Assembly (NCBI RefSeq): GCF_002788215.1
Contig: NZ_CP024845.1
Span: 3,268,023 to 3,332,022, forward strand
DNA from: Halohasta litchfieldiae
GTDB lineage: Archaea; Halobacteriota; Halobacteria; Halobacteriales; Haloferacaceae
Length of the DNA: 64,000 nt
Direction: 5' to 3'
Each line of letters opens with the position of its first letter. Within the stretch, counting starts at the first letter, position 1. The notes beneath the pieces were generated by a model that did not search any database, was not told the origin of the DNA, and saw only the letters and a list, made by a program, of their open reading frames with translations. This document shows, piece after piece, positions 26,483 to 35,671 of this stretch. The position numbers and the translations under genes are program-made.

Positions 26483-27853
26483 ATGACGGACGAAAACGTT
26501 GCCACAGATGGTGGATTGACCGAAAAAGAACAGGAAGTTATTGACGAAATTGAAGAAGAAGGAATCGACTTCCTTCGGCTACAGTTCACGGATATCCTCG
26601 GTGTTGTGAAGAACGTTTCAGTTCCGGCCCGACAGGCCGAGAAAGCCTTCACCGACGGGATTTATTTCGACGGCTCGTCGATTGAAGGGTTCGTCCGCAT
26701 TCAGGAGTCGGATATGCGGCTCAAGCCCGATCCGGATACGTTCGCGATTCTTCCGTGGAGACAGGACGAGGAAAGCGCCTCCGCGCGCCTCATCTGTGAC
26801 ATTATCAACACGTCGACCAACGAGCCCTTCGAGGGCGACCCACGCTATGTGCTCCAGCAGGCCATCGACCGCGCCGAGGAACACGGCTACGACGTCAACG
26901 TCGCCCCAGAACCGGAGTTCTTCCTGTTCAAACACGACGAAGACGGCTACGCAACCACCGAGTTCGCAGACCAGGGTGGCTACTTCGACCTCGCACCGAA
27001 GGACCTCGCCAGCGACGTTCGACGTGACATCATCTTCGCGCTCGAAGACATGGGCTTCGAGATCGAAGCCAGTCACCACGAGGTCGCCGAGGGTCAGTAC
27101 GAGATCAACTTCGAGTACGACGACGCACTCACCACTGCCGACAACGTTGCGACGTTCCGTACCGTCGTTCGTGCGGTCGCCGCACAGCACGACCTGCACG
27201 CGACGTTCATGCCGAAGCCCGTCCCGCGAATTAACGGCTCGGGGATGCACACCCACATCTCGCTGTTCGAAGATGGCGAGAACGCCTTCCACGACAGCAG
27301 CGACGAGTTCGACCTGAGCGAGACCGCTCACTCGTTCCTCGCCGGTATCCTCGATCACGCACAGGCGATTACCGCTGTTACCAACCCAACGGTCAACAGC
27401 TACAAACGCCTCGTGCCCGGCTACGAGGCCCCTGTCTACGTCGCCTGGTCGGACCGCAACCGCTCAGCACTCATCCGCAAGCCAGCCGCCCGCGTCCCGG
27501 CTGCTTCACGTGTCGAGGCCCGCTTCCCCGATCCGTCGTGTAACCCGTACCTCGCGTTCGCAGCACTGCTGACCGCCGGTATGGACGGCATCGAGCGCGA
27601 TCTCGAAGCCCCGGACCCGGTTCGAGAGAACATCTACGAGTTCGACGAGGCAAAACGCGACGAGTACGGTATCTCGACGCTGCCGACCAACCTCGGCGAA
27701 GCAATCGAAGAGCTCGAAAACGACGAAGTCATCTACAACGGTCTCGGCGACCACGTCGGCGAAAAGTTCGTCGAAGCCAAGAAATCCGAGTTCAAAGACT
27801 ACCTCGTCGACGTCTCCCAGTGGGAACTCGACGAATACCTCGAAAAGTTCTAA
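26483..27853 (+). CDS. glnA: Glutamine synthetase, type I
   Basis: The enzyme makes glutamine from glutamate, ammonia and ATP. It is 456 residues, the usual haloarchaeal length. It has the N-terminal beta-grasp domain ([16 protein letters not shown]), [16 protein letters not shown], the metal-binding EPEFFLF, the ammonium/ATP segment [17 protein letters not shown] and GMHTHISLF. The ATP-binding [10 protein letters not shown] and [12 protein letters not shown] stretches complete it. ATG 26483 fits the TATA box; an ATG eight codons upstream would put the start too close to the box. Confidence 0.97.
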   Translation: MTDENVATDGGLTEKEQEVIDEIEEEGIDFLRLQFTDILGVVKNVSVPARQAEKAFTDGIYFDGSSIEGFVRIQESDMRLKPDPDTFAILPWRQDEESASARLICDIINTSTNEPFEGDPRYVLQQAIDRAEEHGYDVNVAPEPEFFLFKHDEDGYATTEFADQGGYFDLAPKDLASDVRRDIIFALEDMGFEIEASHHEVAEGQYEINFEYDDALTTADNVATFRTVVRAVAAQHDLHATFMPKPVPRINGSGMHTHISLFEDGENAFHDSSDEFDLSETAHSFLAGILDHAQAITAVTNPTVNSYKRLVPGYEAPVYVAWSDRNRSALIRKPAARVPAASRVEARFPDPSCNPYLAFAALLTAGMDGIERDLEAPDPVRENIYEFDEAKRDEYGISTLPTNLGEAIEELENDEVIYNGLGDHVGEKFVEAKKSEFKDYLVDVSQWELDEYLEKF

Positions 27854-27880
27854 GTCGCGACCGAATTCGACTTTCTTTTT

Positions 27881-28768
27881 TTAACGCTGCTCTGCGAGTG
27901 GCAACATCAGAATAATCCCGACAGCGACGGCGCTGGCCGCCATCGCACCCAGAATCGGCAGAACCCCGACATACGCGCCGAGCCACAACCCGCCAGCAAC
28001 CGCAAGCCCGACAGCCGCCAGCGGGATCGACACCGGCGGCGCAGCCACCAACTGATCACCCAGTCGGTACCAGACCGCCGCCGCACCGATGGCGGTGCCG
28101 ATCCCAATAGCACCTTGGAGAATTTCCCGTGGATGACCGGCGTCGACGGCGACCCCGAACCCAATGACGGCGACAATGCCGCTGACCGCGAACAGTCGCT
28201 CGGGCCGCAGGCGATCTCCGTCTCGGGCGACAGTGATCCCAATCGCCACCAACACCGCACCGAGGCCGATCCCGGCGAGGACGTCACGCGGATAGTGAAC
28301 CTGCAGGACGACCCGCGAGAGACTGATCAGGGCTATACAGCCCCCAGCGATCAGATACCGCGTTCGGCGTCGACCAACTGAAAGCAAGAGCCCGAGGCCA
28401 CCGTAGACGACGGTTGCGGCGGTCGCATGGCCACTCGGGAACGTGAACCCATCCGATTCGATCTCGCCGCCGACAAACGAGCCGATCAGCGACGGGAGTC
28501 CAGTGGGGTCGACCGGCGTCATCGCCGGCCGCGGAATCCCTGTGGCAGTTTTTATCGCCAACACTGCCGCCAAGCCCAGCGTCGCAAGCCCGATACAGAC
28601 AGCCGCAACCGGACGAGCATCCTCGATGTAGCGTGGACCAACCCAGTAGAGCATGGCGAGCCCGACGAGGACGAACCAGGCATCGCCTGCGAGCGTAATC
28701 AGTGCAAAAAGAACAACGAGCAGGTCACCACCGGATACCAGCAGTGTCTGCAACGGAGGAGTCATCAT
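27881..28768 (-). CDS. PAP2-family membrane phosphatase
   Basis: The protein is 295 residues with many hydrophobic helices. The three catalytic PAP2 motifs are present: KTATGIPRP near 73, PSGH near 112 and SRVVLQVHYPRD near 150. These enzymes remove phosphate from lipid phosphates such as phosphatidate or isoprenyl diphosphates on the outer membrane face. The C-terminal third adds further membrane helices, making it longer than minimal PAP2 enzymes. It converges with glnA. Confidence 0.9.
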   Translation of the reverse strand: MMTPPLQTLLVSGGDLLVVLFALITLAGDAWFVLVGLAMLYWVGPRYIEDARPVAAVCIGLATLGLAAVLAIKTATGIPRPAMTPVDPTGLPSLIGSFVGGEIESDGFTFPSGHATAATVVYGGLGLLLSVGRRRTRYLIAGGCIALISLSRVVLQVHYPRDVLAGIGLGAVLVAIGITVARDGDRLRPERLFAVSGIVAVIGFGVAVDAGHPREILQGAIGIGTAIGAAAVWYRLGDQLVAAPPVSIPLAAVGLAVAGGLWLGAYVGVLPILGAMAASAVAVGIILMLPLAEQR

Positions 28769-28810
28769 TCGTCGGGCAGTAGACAGTCGACCCGCTAAGC
28801 CCCTTGGATT

Positions 28811-30160
28811 TCAGTTCCGCCGGTCGCGAGCCATATCGATGGCCTTCCCCGGCACGCCCAACAGGTTCAGGCCGACCCCGACGACCATGAAGACGACATA
28901 GAGGCCGAGGGTCGACAGGAAGATGATGAGCATTGCCACGATGGCGAACAGATCGCTCTGGAACGTATAAAACGCCCCGAGCGTCAGCCCCGTTCCGTAC
29001 AGCAAGACGAGATACGGGCCCCAGCCACGGGCGTGGCCCCGTCGCATCCGCGACCGGACGTAGCCTTTGAGTTCGGATTCGACGCTGGGTTTGTCGACCG
29101 TTCGCTCCCGAACGTCAGCCTCGAAGGCGTCGAACTCCGATCTGAGTTCGTCGACCCGGTCGTCGATTTCGCCGATGTCGGGGGCCCCCCGTGGCTCGAC
29201 GCGGTCGTTGTCCTCGCCAACACTCGTCTGCTCTTCGGCGTCTGTCGACGCCTCACGTCCCTCACGCGCCATATTATGTGCTGAATCACGGCCGCCCGCC
29301 TGTTGTAACTGCCGGTCGGCTGACGCCTCCCGTCGACCCGATCCATCGGTCTCCGTGCTAAACGGTGGGGACGAAGGCTCACTCACGCCACGGACGGCGT
29401 TGAGGACCGCACCGAGAATCAGAATGATCGCAGCGAAATACAGCCACGTCACCAGCAGCAAGATACCGCCGATAACCCCGTACGCCTCGTACTGTGCGGC
29501 TCCGGCGGCGTAGATCTGAAAGCCAGCCTGCAACAGCGTCCACCCGACACCCGCAAACACTGCCCCGGGCACGGCCTCTCCGAGCGAAATCGGCTGGTTT
29601 GGAAAGTAGTAGTACATCGGCAGAAACGCCACCGTCAGCACGGCTGGCAGCGCTAGAATACTGACGACCTGACTCGCCGGACCCAGCGGCAGTGCAGCGA
29701 GGATCGTCCCCGCTACGATCATCACGCCGACACCGACACTAATCCCGACGAGGACGATGAGTGCGTCTTTGAGTTGACTGAGGAAGCCGAGGGTCTCCGT
29801 ATCCCCGTAGACGGCAACGAACGCGGTGTCCAGTGCGCGAAACACTTTGAGTGTACTCCAAATGAGGACACCGACTCCGACGATGGTCGCCCCACCACGA
29901 CCGGGGGCATCCTCAATCGCGCCCGAAATGGCGTCTTCGCCCGCGGGCGTCAGAAACTCCTGTGTAGCCCCGACGATCTGTTCGGCGAACGCCTCGCCAC
30001 CGATTGTTGAGGCCAACACCAACAACAGCAGAAGCGCAGGCAACAGCGAGACGAACGCATAGTAGGCGACGCTGGCGGCCAGAAACGTGATCTGCTGTTC
30101 TTGGGCCGTGTCGACCACTGCCTTCGCGGTGGCCAGACGGGAGCGTGTTGGAGAGGTCAT
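28811..30160 (-). CDS. YihY/BrkB-family inner-membrane protein
   Basis: The protein is 449 residues. The first ~270 hold six hydrophobic segments with the family signature FLAASVAYYAFVSLLPALLL and ATIVGVGVLIWSTLKVFRAL. This fold was once called ribonuclease BN, but it is a membrane protein of unknown activity. A long acidic, disordered linker (~270-370) leads to two more membrane helices at the C-terminus. The C-terminal pair is an addition to the minimal family length. It lies 42 bp upstream of the PAP2 gene on the same strand. Confidence 0.88.
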   Translation of the reverse strand: MTSPTRSRLATAKAVVDTAQEQQITFLAASVAYYAFVSLLPALLLLLVLASTIGGEAFAEQIVGATQEFLTPAGEDAISGAIEDAPGRGGATIVGVGVLIWSTLKVFRALDTAFVAVYGDTETLGFLSQLKDALIVLVGISVGVGVMIVAGTILAALPLGPASQVVSILALPAVLTVAFLPMYYYFPNQPISLGEAVPGAVFAGVGWTLLQAGFQIYAAGAAQYEAYGVIGGILLLVTWLYFAAIILILGAVLNAVRGVSEPSSPPFSTETDGSGRREASADRQLQQAGGRDSAHNMAREGREASTDAEEQTSVGEDNDRVEPRGAPDIGEIDDRVDELRSEFDAFEADVRERTVDKPSVESELKGYVRSRMRRGHARGWGPYLVLLYGTGLTLGAFYTFQSDLFAIVAMLIIFLSTLGLYVVFMVVGVGLNLLGVPGKAIDMARDRRN

Positions 30161-30288
30161 TGTGTGTTATATCCGGGACTCTCCCAAAAGTATCAAGGGT
30201 ATTTCAATCACACAGAACGCCAGTAGCTGGTAGGTACTGGCTGTTTCTGTCAGAATCTAATAACTCAGTCGACGAACACCGATCACGG

Positions 30289-31416
30289 TCAGTCGGCGTC
30301 GGGAGCGGCGGCCTCGCGGATCTCAGCCAGCGTCGCGTCGGCTTTGAACGCGGTCCCGCTGTAGTGGGCTTTCGAGGCATCGTAGCCGGCCTCTTGCAGA
30401 TCTCCAACGAACTCGTCCATCGAGTTGGCGGGGACGCCCCACTGTTTACAGAGGCGGTGTTGGTCGTAGTGGGTTGGGGTGTCGATTTCTTCGGCGACCG
30501 TCGACAGCAGTCGCTCTGCGCGAGCAGCTGTCCCCATTTCGGGCGTTAGGTGGTCGATAACCGACCGGGTAAACTCGCTGTCGGCAACCGGGCCGAGCCA
30601 CACCGGGCCGGCGGTTAGGGTTCGATTACTGCCGCAGACGGGACACTCCTCGGGGACGGTTTCGGGGTAGTGGCCGTACTCGTAATCGCGGGCTAGACAC
30701 TCCTCGCAGTGGTGAATGAACCCCAAATTTTCGAGGAGACTGTCGGCCGAGGTTGCCCGATGGTCGAGTTCCAGATAGGTTCGGGCGTAGTGTCGCGAGA
30801 CGTGCGAACAGATCGGCGTGGCAGCCACATCGTAGCGTGCGGCGGTTCGGACCAGCGCCGACAGCAGGGTTCGCAGCCCCATTTCGGGGTGGTAGTCGGT
30901 GTTCTGTGGCACTGCGCTGTACTTTCTAATTCCGCTGTTCAGGTGGGCCCCACAGAGCGGTGCGGTGTCGGTTGCGGTGACACAGACCATGTTTCGGGTG
31001 GTCGCAAACGCGGCGTCAACAAAGGGGATCGGGGTGCCGAACGGATCGAGGTCGACCACATCGAACATCGACTCGTGGAGCAGAGCGTTGACATTTCGAT
31101 TTTCGACCGCCCCGTCGAGATCGTTGCGCGCGAGGTTCTCGCGAGCCAACTCGGCGGATTCGCTGTCGATATCACAGCAGGTGACCGAGTACCCCTCGTT
31201 GGCCGCCCGGACGCCGCGGATTCCGGAGGCGGCCATCGCATCGAGATAGGTGTCGACGCGGGGTTCACGCTCCTGATAGGCCCGCAGCACTGCGACCGTA
31301 ATATCCCGATTGAGCTCCATCGTCGGGTTGAAAAAGACGCCGTCGCCGCTGCCCTCGCTAGTGCCGTCACGGGGCTGTTCGACCTCGATTGTGAGGTCGC
31401 CTTCGGTAAGTTGCAT
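30289..31416 (-). CDS. trm1: tRNA (guanine-26-N2)-dimethyltransferase
   Basis: Trm1 dimethylates G26 in many tRNAs using S-adenosylmethionine. The 375-residue protein has the family opening [21 protein letters not shown]-binding [16 protein letters not shown] and the catalytic DPFGTP at 124-129. A zinc-binding insert has cysteines in [11 protein letters not shown] and EECPVCGSN (~236-265). Near the end lie [14 protein letters not shown] and [11 protein letters not shown]. It is divergent from the SWIM-type gene at 31502. Confidence 0.96.
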   Translation of the reverse strand: MQLTEGDLTIEVEQPRDGTSEGSGDGVFFNPTMELNRDITVAVLRAYQEREPRVDTYLDAMAASGIRGVRAANEGYSVTCCDIDSESAELARENLARNDLDGAVENRNVNALLHESMFDVVDLDPFGTPIPFVDAAFATTRNMVCVTATDTAPLCGAHLNSGIRKYSAVPQNTDYHPEMGLRTLLSALVRTAARYDVAATPICSHVSRHYARTYLELDHRATSADSLLENLGFIHHCEECLARDYEYGHYPETVPEECPVCGSNRTLTAGPVWLGPVADSEFTRSVIDHLTPEMGTAARAERLLSTVAEEIDTPTHYDQHRLCKQWGVPANSMDEFVGDLQEAGYDASKAHYSGTAFKADATLAEIREAAAPDAD

Positions 31417-31501
31417 ACGGAGCGTGGGGTAGGTGAGCCGAAAAAGGATGCGAAGCCCGTACTGTCGTCGACTGGGACACCGAACCTGTTTTCATGCCGC
31501 T

Positions 31502-31864
31502 GTGAGTAGAGCCGCTGTGGCCGAGACAGACAACTGGCGGTCGGCGCTCGCGGCGACCGGCGAGCTACAGCCGGAGATTGTCACCGCCATCCTCTCGGCC
31601 CACGGCGACCGCGGCAGCCGGGCCATCGAAGCGGTTTCCGAACGCCGGGTGAAACGCTACCGGGATTTCACTGTCGTCGTTGGCTACGAGGAAGAGTACG
31701 TGATCGAAGATGGCGGTTGTTCCTGCAAGGACAGCCAGTACAACCTCGATCCGGCCGATCCGGACCAGCGGTGTTGGCATGCGCTCGCCGTGGATATTGC
31801 CGACCGACTGGGCGTCGTCGACGAACACGATATGTGGTACTCGGACGTGCGGGAATTCATGTGA
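31502..31864 (+). CDS. Small SWIM-type zinc-finger protein
   Basis: The protein is about 120 residues from a GTG start. Near residue 75 the sequence CSCKDSQYNLDP...QRCWH fits the SWIM zinc site CxC...CxH, preceded by a beta-rich segment (RYRDFTVVVGYEEEYVIED). SWIM fingers bind DNA or protein partners. The start is uncertain: ATG at 31433 and GTG at 31517 are also in frame. It is divergent from trm1. Confidence 0.7.
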   Translation: MSRAAVAETDNWRSALAATGELQPEIVTAILSAHGDRGSRAIEAVSERRVKRYRDFTVVVGYEEEYVIEDGGCSCKDSQYNLDPADPDQRCWHALAVDIADRLGVVDEHDMWYSDVREFM

Positions 31865-31906
31865 TTGCGGACAAAAGGCAGCCGAGAAAAACGGGGTAGG
31901 AACCAA

Positions 31907-32266
31907 CTACTCAAGTAGCGAGTCGAACTCCTCGTGGAGTTTGGGTTCAGAGATCGGTTTGGTCACGTAGCCGTCAGCGCCGGCTTTGGCGGCCGCTCGC
32001 ATCTTTTCTTCCTGTTCGACGCTCGTACACATGACGATAATCGTCTCCGGAGAGCGGTTTTTGATCTCGGTGAGTGCCTCGATGCCGGTCATCTCCGGCA
32101 TCACGATATCCATCGTAATTACGTCCGGATCGAGTGCGTCGAACTTTTCGATGGCCTGCTTCCCGTTTTCGGCCGTGTCGACGATTTCGAACCGATCATC
32201 GAGCGTGTCGGAGACGACGGTCCGCTGAAACGACGAGTCGTCTACGACAAGCGTCCGAAATGCCAT
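31907..32266 (-). CDS. CheY-like single-domain response regulator
   Basis: The protein is a 119-residue receiver domain with the acidic pair at D9-D10, phosphoacceptor D53 (in TMDIVMPEMTG), the conserved CTS near 81 and K near 103 (YVTKPIS). It has no output domain. The family includes chemotaxis CheY; no chemotaxis genes are nearby, so it could serve the orphan kinases in this window. The start at 32266 has TATATA 23-28 bp upstream; the longer in-frame extension to 32419 is unlikely. Confidence 0.9.
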   Translation of the reverse strand: MAFRTLVVDDSSFQRTVVSDTLDDRFEIVDTAENGKQAIEKFDALDPDVITMDIVMPEMTGIEALTEIKNRSPETIIVMCTSVEQEEKMRAAAKAGADGYVTKPISEPKLHEEFDSLLE

Positions 32267-32288
32267 ACGAGGCAATCGGATCGAACTG

Positions 32289-32294
32289 TATATA
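32289..32294 (-). promoter_or_regulatory. TATA box of the CheY-like gene
   Basis: TATATA on the minus strand, 23-28 bp before the ATG at 32266, selects the short start of the receiver protein. Confidence 0.6.
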
Positions 32295-32327
32295 GACCTT
32301 ATCCATGTCGTATTTGTTAGGAAATAA

Positions 32328-33011
32328 TTAGGTTTGCGCGCTCGTCGCCAGCACGATATACAGTAGTGGCCCGAAAGCCGACGCGAGTGCGGCTGTAACC
32401 CATGGATCGAGCGAGCCACTGCGGACCACGCCGACCGCGAGGAGTCCGGCCGCCGTGAGCAGACCCACCACTGGTACGACGCTGCGACGGCGGCGGCTCA
32501 CGCCGGTCGACCGGGCGGCAAACAGGGTTGCGGCGAGAAAGACGAGTAGTGCGCTGATCGATCCCGCGGTCGACGCGCCGCTTGCGATCCCAGCGGCCAG
32601 CAGCCCCACTGCGAGGAGTGTCCCAGTGCGTTCGACCAGCCGTGGTTTGAGCCACGTCGGCGGCGTTCCGTACTGTGCGGCGTAGGCCGCGACGGGGAGG
32701 AAGACGACCAGCGCGAGCAGGAACCCGAACAGCAGCGAGCCAAGCGTTGTCGACGACAGCCGGAGCACGTCGAGGACGACGCCGACCCCCGCGAGACCAG
32801 CGACGCCGGTGACCGCTCGCGGGGGCAGGACCGTCGTCGGCTCGTCGTCGTTGTAGATCGCGTAGGCCGCAAACGGGTAGCCAAACAGGACACAAACGAT
32901 GACCGCCGAATAGAACTCGCCGACCGAAAACAGGACGAAGCCGCCGAATACAGTGCCGAGCAGCCCCCCAGCGACCAGTGCAAGCTCGGGTGCATAGCGG
33001 TTCATACGCAT
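32328..33011 (-). CDS. Multi-helix membrane protein, unknown function
   Basis: The 227-residue protein has about seven hydrophobic helices and short charged loops. Tyrosines and a conserved-looking acidic loop (IYNDDEPTTVLPPRA) lie after the second helix. No catalytic motif is visible. Start ATG 33011 or 33005 (MNRYAPEL). It is divergent from the TRAM protein at 33096, and the CheY-like gene follows on the same strand. Confidence 0.72.
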   Translation of the reverse strand: MRMNRYAPELALVAGGLLGTVFGGFVLFSVGEFYSAVIVCVLFGYPFAAYAIYNDDEPTTVLPPRAVTGVAGLAGVGVVLDVLRLSSTTLGSLLFGFLLALVVFLPVAAYAAQYGTPPTWLKPRLVERTGTLLAVGLLAAGIASGASTAGSISALLVFLAATLFAARSTGVSRRRRSVVPVVGLLTAAGLLAVGVVRSGSLDPWVTAALASAFGPLLYIVLATSAQT

Positions 33012-33095
33012 TTGTGCGACGGCCGGCCAAAGAGCATCTCGGTTCGTCTCCCCGCTGGCGGAAGCGTTTAGACGGCTCCCTGATTACGGAGAGAT

Positions 33096-33584
33096 ATGCC
33101 GAACTGTCCACTGGCGGATGACTGCCCAAGCTTCTCCGAGCGAATCCAAGGCATGGGCTGTCAGCATTACGGTGATCGTGGCGGGGCTGAGTGGTGCCAA
33201 CACTACAACATGCCGATCAGCGAGCTGAAACAGCAGCCGATCAAACCCGGCGAGGAAGTCATCGTCGACGTCACCGACATGCACCAAAGCGGTGCCGGTG
33301 TCGGTCGCACTGATGACGGCTTTATCGTCTTCGTCGACGGTCTCCTTCCGGAGGCACGGGCCAAAGTCCGCATCGACCGCGTGCTGTCGAACCATGCCAA
33401 AGCCAACGAGGTCGTCGAACGACTTCCCCTCGTTGACGAGGACGGCGAGGAAATCGATCCCGACGAGGCCGACAGCGATGCTGACGGCGAGGAAAGCGAT
33501 GCCGACGACGGCGACAAGCCAACCCGCGACCGCGGGACGGATCGGGAAAACCTCGGCAGCCGCGAGAACTTCTGGGGCGGCTAA
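33096..33584 (+). CDS. TRAM-domain protein with N-terminal cysteine cluster
   Basis: The protein is 162 residues. Cysteines at 4, 10, 22 and 34 form a possible metal site, an arrangement seen before TRAM domains in haloarchaea. The TRAM domain (~48-110: KPGEEVIVDVTDMHQSGAGVG, then DGFIVFVDGLLPEARAKVRI in sequence) binds RNA. A strongly acidic tail follows. Archaeal TRAM proteins are thought to act as RNA chaperones, some in the cold. The tail is longer than usual. Confidence 0.85.
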   Translation: MPNCPLADDCPSFSERIQGMGCQHYGDRGGAEWCQHYNMPISELKQQPIKPGEEVIVDVTDMHQSGAGVGRTDDGFIVFVDGLLPEARAKVRIDRVLSNHAKANEVVERLPLVDEDGEEIDPDEADSDADGEESDADDGDKPTRDRGTDRENLGSRENFWGG

Positions 33585-33662
33585 CCTCGCCACAGGCCAG
33601 CGTCTGACCCGGTGGACAGTCAGAACTGTAGCTTTTTCCGCACCGCCTCCGAACCGATAGTT

Positions 33663-34175
33663 ATGACAGACGGGACCGACACCGAGACCGACCGGTCACC
33701 CCCCGAGACGGTCGACGAGTTCGATGTCGACGCACTCCTCGAACGGGCTGGGTTCGATGCGGAGACGAACGTGTTGACACGCCGCCAAGCCGAGGTGTTG
33801 GCACTCCGAGAGCGGGGGATGCGCCAGCGGGATATCGCCGACCGGCTTGGCACCTCACGGGCCAACGTCTCGAACGTCGAGACCAGCGCACGGGAAAACA
33901 TCACGAGCGCCCGCGAAACGGTCGCCTTTGCGGAGGCTGTCGGGTCCCCTGTTCAGGTCGAGATTCCAGCCGGAACCGATCTTTTCGACGTGCCGACACT
34001 GGTATACGACGCTTGTGACGAGGCTGAGGTGAAGGTCCAACACACTGCCCCGGAGCTAATGACTGTCGTTAGTGATGCTGCCAGCGATGCGGTCCAAGGC
34101 CGCGCTGTTCACGAACGACTCTTGATCGGCGTCACCGACGCTGGCGAGGTTCGCGTCCGCCAGTCGACCGAGTAG
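33663..34175 (+). CDS. Tfx-family DNA-binding protein
   Basis: The 170-residue protein has the Tfx helix-turn-helix (LTRRQAEVLALRERGMRQRD, then ADRLGTSRANVSNVE) at ~37-80, and a C-terminal ~85-residue domain of the family. Tfx proteins are archaeal regulators; the prototype acts on a molybdenum formylmethanofuran dehydrogenase operon. The target here is unknown. Start ATG 33663; an upstream in-frame ATG at 33612 is less likely. Its stop codon begins a tandem 18-bp repeat. Confidence 0.88.
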   Translation: MTDGTDTETDRSPPETVDEFDVDALLERAGFDAETNVLTRRQAEVLALRERGMRQRDIADRLGTSRANVSNVETSARENITSARETVAFAEAVGSPVQVEIPAGTDLFDVPTLVYDACDEAEVKVQHTAPELMTVVSDAASDAVQGRAVHERLLIGVTDAGEVRVRQSTE

Positions 34176-34223
34176 GGTGTCACTACCGAGTAGCGCGTTG
34201 CTACTGAGTAGGGCGTCACTACT
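34170..34223 (+). repeat. Three tandem 18-bp units at the end of the Tfx-like gene
   Basis: The units GAGTAGGGTGTCACTACC, GAGTAGCGCGTTGCTACT and GAGTAGGGCGTCACTACT run without gaps. The first GAGTAG holds the last codon and stop of the Tfx-like gene. Each unit is six codons long, so the stop is repeated in frame three times. Internal GTAG/CTAC pairing allows small hairpins. Confidence 0.85.
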
Positions 34224-34239
34224 GGTCCGTAGCCGCTGC

Positions 34240-34536
34240 TTACCAGGTTTCGACGATCCCATCTCGGATGTCCTCGACACAGCCGACACAGTCGGTGTGG
34301 TCCGGATCAAAACAAGCCGGCTTTCCCTCGTTGTCCAGCGCGACCGCTCGCTTTTCGGCATAGCGTCGACAGACAAGCTTTGCACGGCCTGCCTCGTCGA
34401 CCGGGAGCGCTTCGACTGCCTCCGGCGGGCTGTCGGTGTCGCCCTTCCCCTCGCTGTAGGCACGGCGCGTGCGTTCGTACCCCTTCCCGAGTTCCCGGAG
34501 TCGGTCGCGCATGAACTCCTCGAAACGCTCGTCCAT
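34240..34536 (-). CDS. Small conserved haloarchaeal protein with cysteine motif
   Basis: The protein is 98 residues from ATG 34536; a start at 34581 is also open. A helical N-terminal half (FEEFMRDRLRELGKGYERT) precedes AKLVCRRYAEKRAVALDNEG and a C-terminal CFDPDHTDCVGCVEDIRDG cluster, with four cysteines in all. These could bind a metal. I believe it matches a haloarchaea-wide uncharacterised family (possibly DUF7091). The function is unknown. Confidence 0.75.
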   Translation of the reverse strand: MDERFEEFMRDRLRELGKGYERTRRAYSEGKGDTDSPPEAVEALPVDEAGRAKLVCRRYAEKRAVALDNEGKPACFDPDHTDCVGCVEDIRDGIVETW

Positions 34537-34671
34537 ACTCGCTCTGTGGGCCGCCGCCTGTATAGGTTCGTTGGGCGTCACGCTCGATACATCACTGGCC
34601 GACTGCGTCGACCTGTCTTACACTCTCTCCGGCGCAGTCGTGCGATTTTACATCCACTCCGCTCCCGGTAA

Positions 34672-34680
34672 TTTTTATAC
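34672..34680 (+). promoter_or_regulatory. TATA box of the rpa3 operon
   Basis: TTTTTATAC lies 21-29 bp before the ATG of the short upstream reading frame at 34701, and about 60 bp before the rpa3 start. Transcription should therefore begin near 34700. Confidence 0.6.
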
Positions 34681-34700
34681 GATTGGGTCCCAACCGACGT

Positions 34701-34742
34701 ATGTCTCCCATTGAAAACAGAGCGGAGACAGTGAAATCATGA
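34701..34742 (+). CDS. Possible 13-codon upstream reading frame of rpa3
   Basis: The frame reads MSPIENRAETVKS and then TGA. Its stop overlaps the rpa3 start codon as ATGA (34739-34742). Its ATG sits about where a leaderless transcript from the TATA box at 34672 would begin. A GGAG 11 bp before the rpa3 ATG lies within it. It could couple or attenuate rpa3 translation. Peptide expression is unproven. Confidence 0.45.
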   Translation: MSPIENRAETVKS

Positions 34743-35671
34743 CAGAGTTGCAGACCCACGCAGCCGAGATTGCAGAACAGTTCTCGGACCATATCGATGT
34801 GAGTACCGACGAGATCGAAGCACGCCTTGAGCAACTGGTAACCGAATACAAAGTCCCAGTCAGCGAGGCCAAACGCAGCGTCACCAACAGCTACCTCGAC
34901 GAGGCGGATCTCGACCGCGACGAGTTGGGCCGCGGCGGCGCAGACGCCGTCCTCGTCGATGAGATCGATCAGGACGAGCAGTGGGTCGACGTGACCGTCA
35001 AGGTCGTCGACCTCTGGGAACCTCGCAGTGACTCGATCTCGCAGGTCGGACTCGTCGGCGACGAGTCAGGCCGAATCAAGTTCGTTGCCTTCGAAACCTC
35101 CGAACTCGACGAGTTGGAGGAGGGCGCGAGCTACAAGCTCGGCAACGTCGTCACCGACGAGTATCAGGGCGACTACTCGATCAAACTCAACCGAACGACG
35201 ACCATTACCGAACTTGACGAGGAAATCGAGGTCGGCGACAACTCGACCACTGTCGAAGGCGCGCTGGTCGACGTCCAGTCCGGCTCCGGACTGATCAAAC
35301 GCTGTCCGGAGGAGGGCTGTACCCGCGTGCTCCAGAACGGTCGCTGTTCGGAACACGGCGAGGTCGACGGCGAGTTCGACCTCCGAATCAAGGCCGTCAT
35401 CGACGACGGCCACGAGGTCCACGACGTGATCTTCAACCGCGAGGCCACCGAGGAACTCACCGGCATCGAGCTTGAAGGGGCCAAACAGCAGGCCAAAGAC
35501 GCCCTCGACACGACCGTCGTCGCCGATGGGATTCGTACGGACATCGTGGGCCGCTACTACCGCGTGGCTGGCCCGACGCTGGGCCGGTACGTGTTGGCAA
35601 ACGAGTTTGAGCTGCTGGATCGACCAACCGAGACAGATAGTCTGCTGAGCAGAGCGAGGTCCCTCTCATGA
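34739..35671 (+). CDS. rpa3: Replication protein A, single-stranded DNA-binding subunit Rpa3
   Basis: The 310-residue protein has an N-terminal helical part (to ~60), then two OB-fold regions. The first is QWVDVTVKVVDLWEPRSDSI with VGLVGDESGRIKFVAFE. The second follows a CPEEGC...CSEH zinc site near 190-205. It protects single-stranded DNA in replication and repair. The size and the gene that follows match the rpa3-rpap3 operon of Haloferax rather than rpa1 or rpa2. Its stop overlaps the next start by 4 bp, indicating coupling. Confidence 0.93.
   Translation: MTELQTHAAEIAEQFSDHIDVSTDEIEARLEQLVTEYKVPVSEAKRSVTNSYLDEADLDRDELGRGGADAVLVDEIDQDEQWVDVTVKVVDLWEPRSDSISQVGLVGDESGRIKFVAFETSELDELEEGASYKLGNVVTDEYQGDYSIKLNRTTTITELDEEIEVGDNSTTVEGALVDVQSGSGLIKRCPEEGCTRVLQNGRCSEHGEVDGEFDLRIKAVIDDGHEVHDVIFNREATEELTGIELEGAKQQAKDALDTTVVADGIRTDIVGRYYRVAGPTLGRYVLANEFELLDRPTETDSLLSRARSLS

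Noticed and set aside
31907..32419. Longer start for the CheY-like protein
   Set aside because: The extra 51 residues are basic and unlike a receiver domain, and the TATA box lies inside them.
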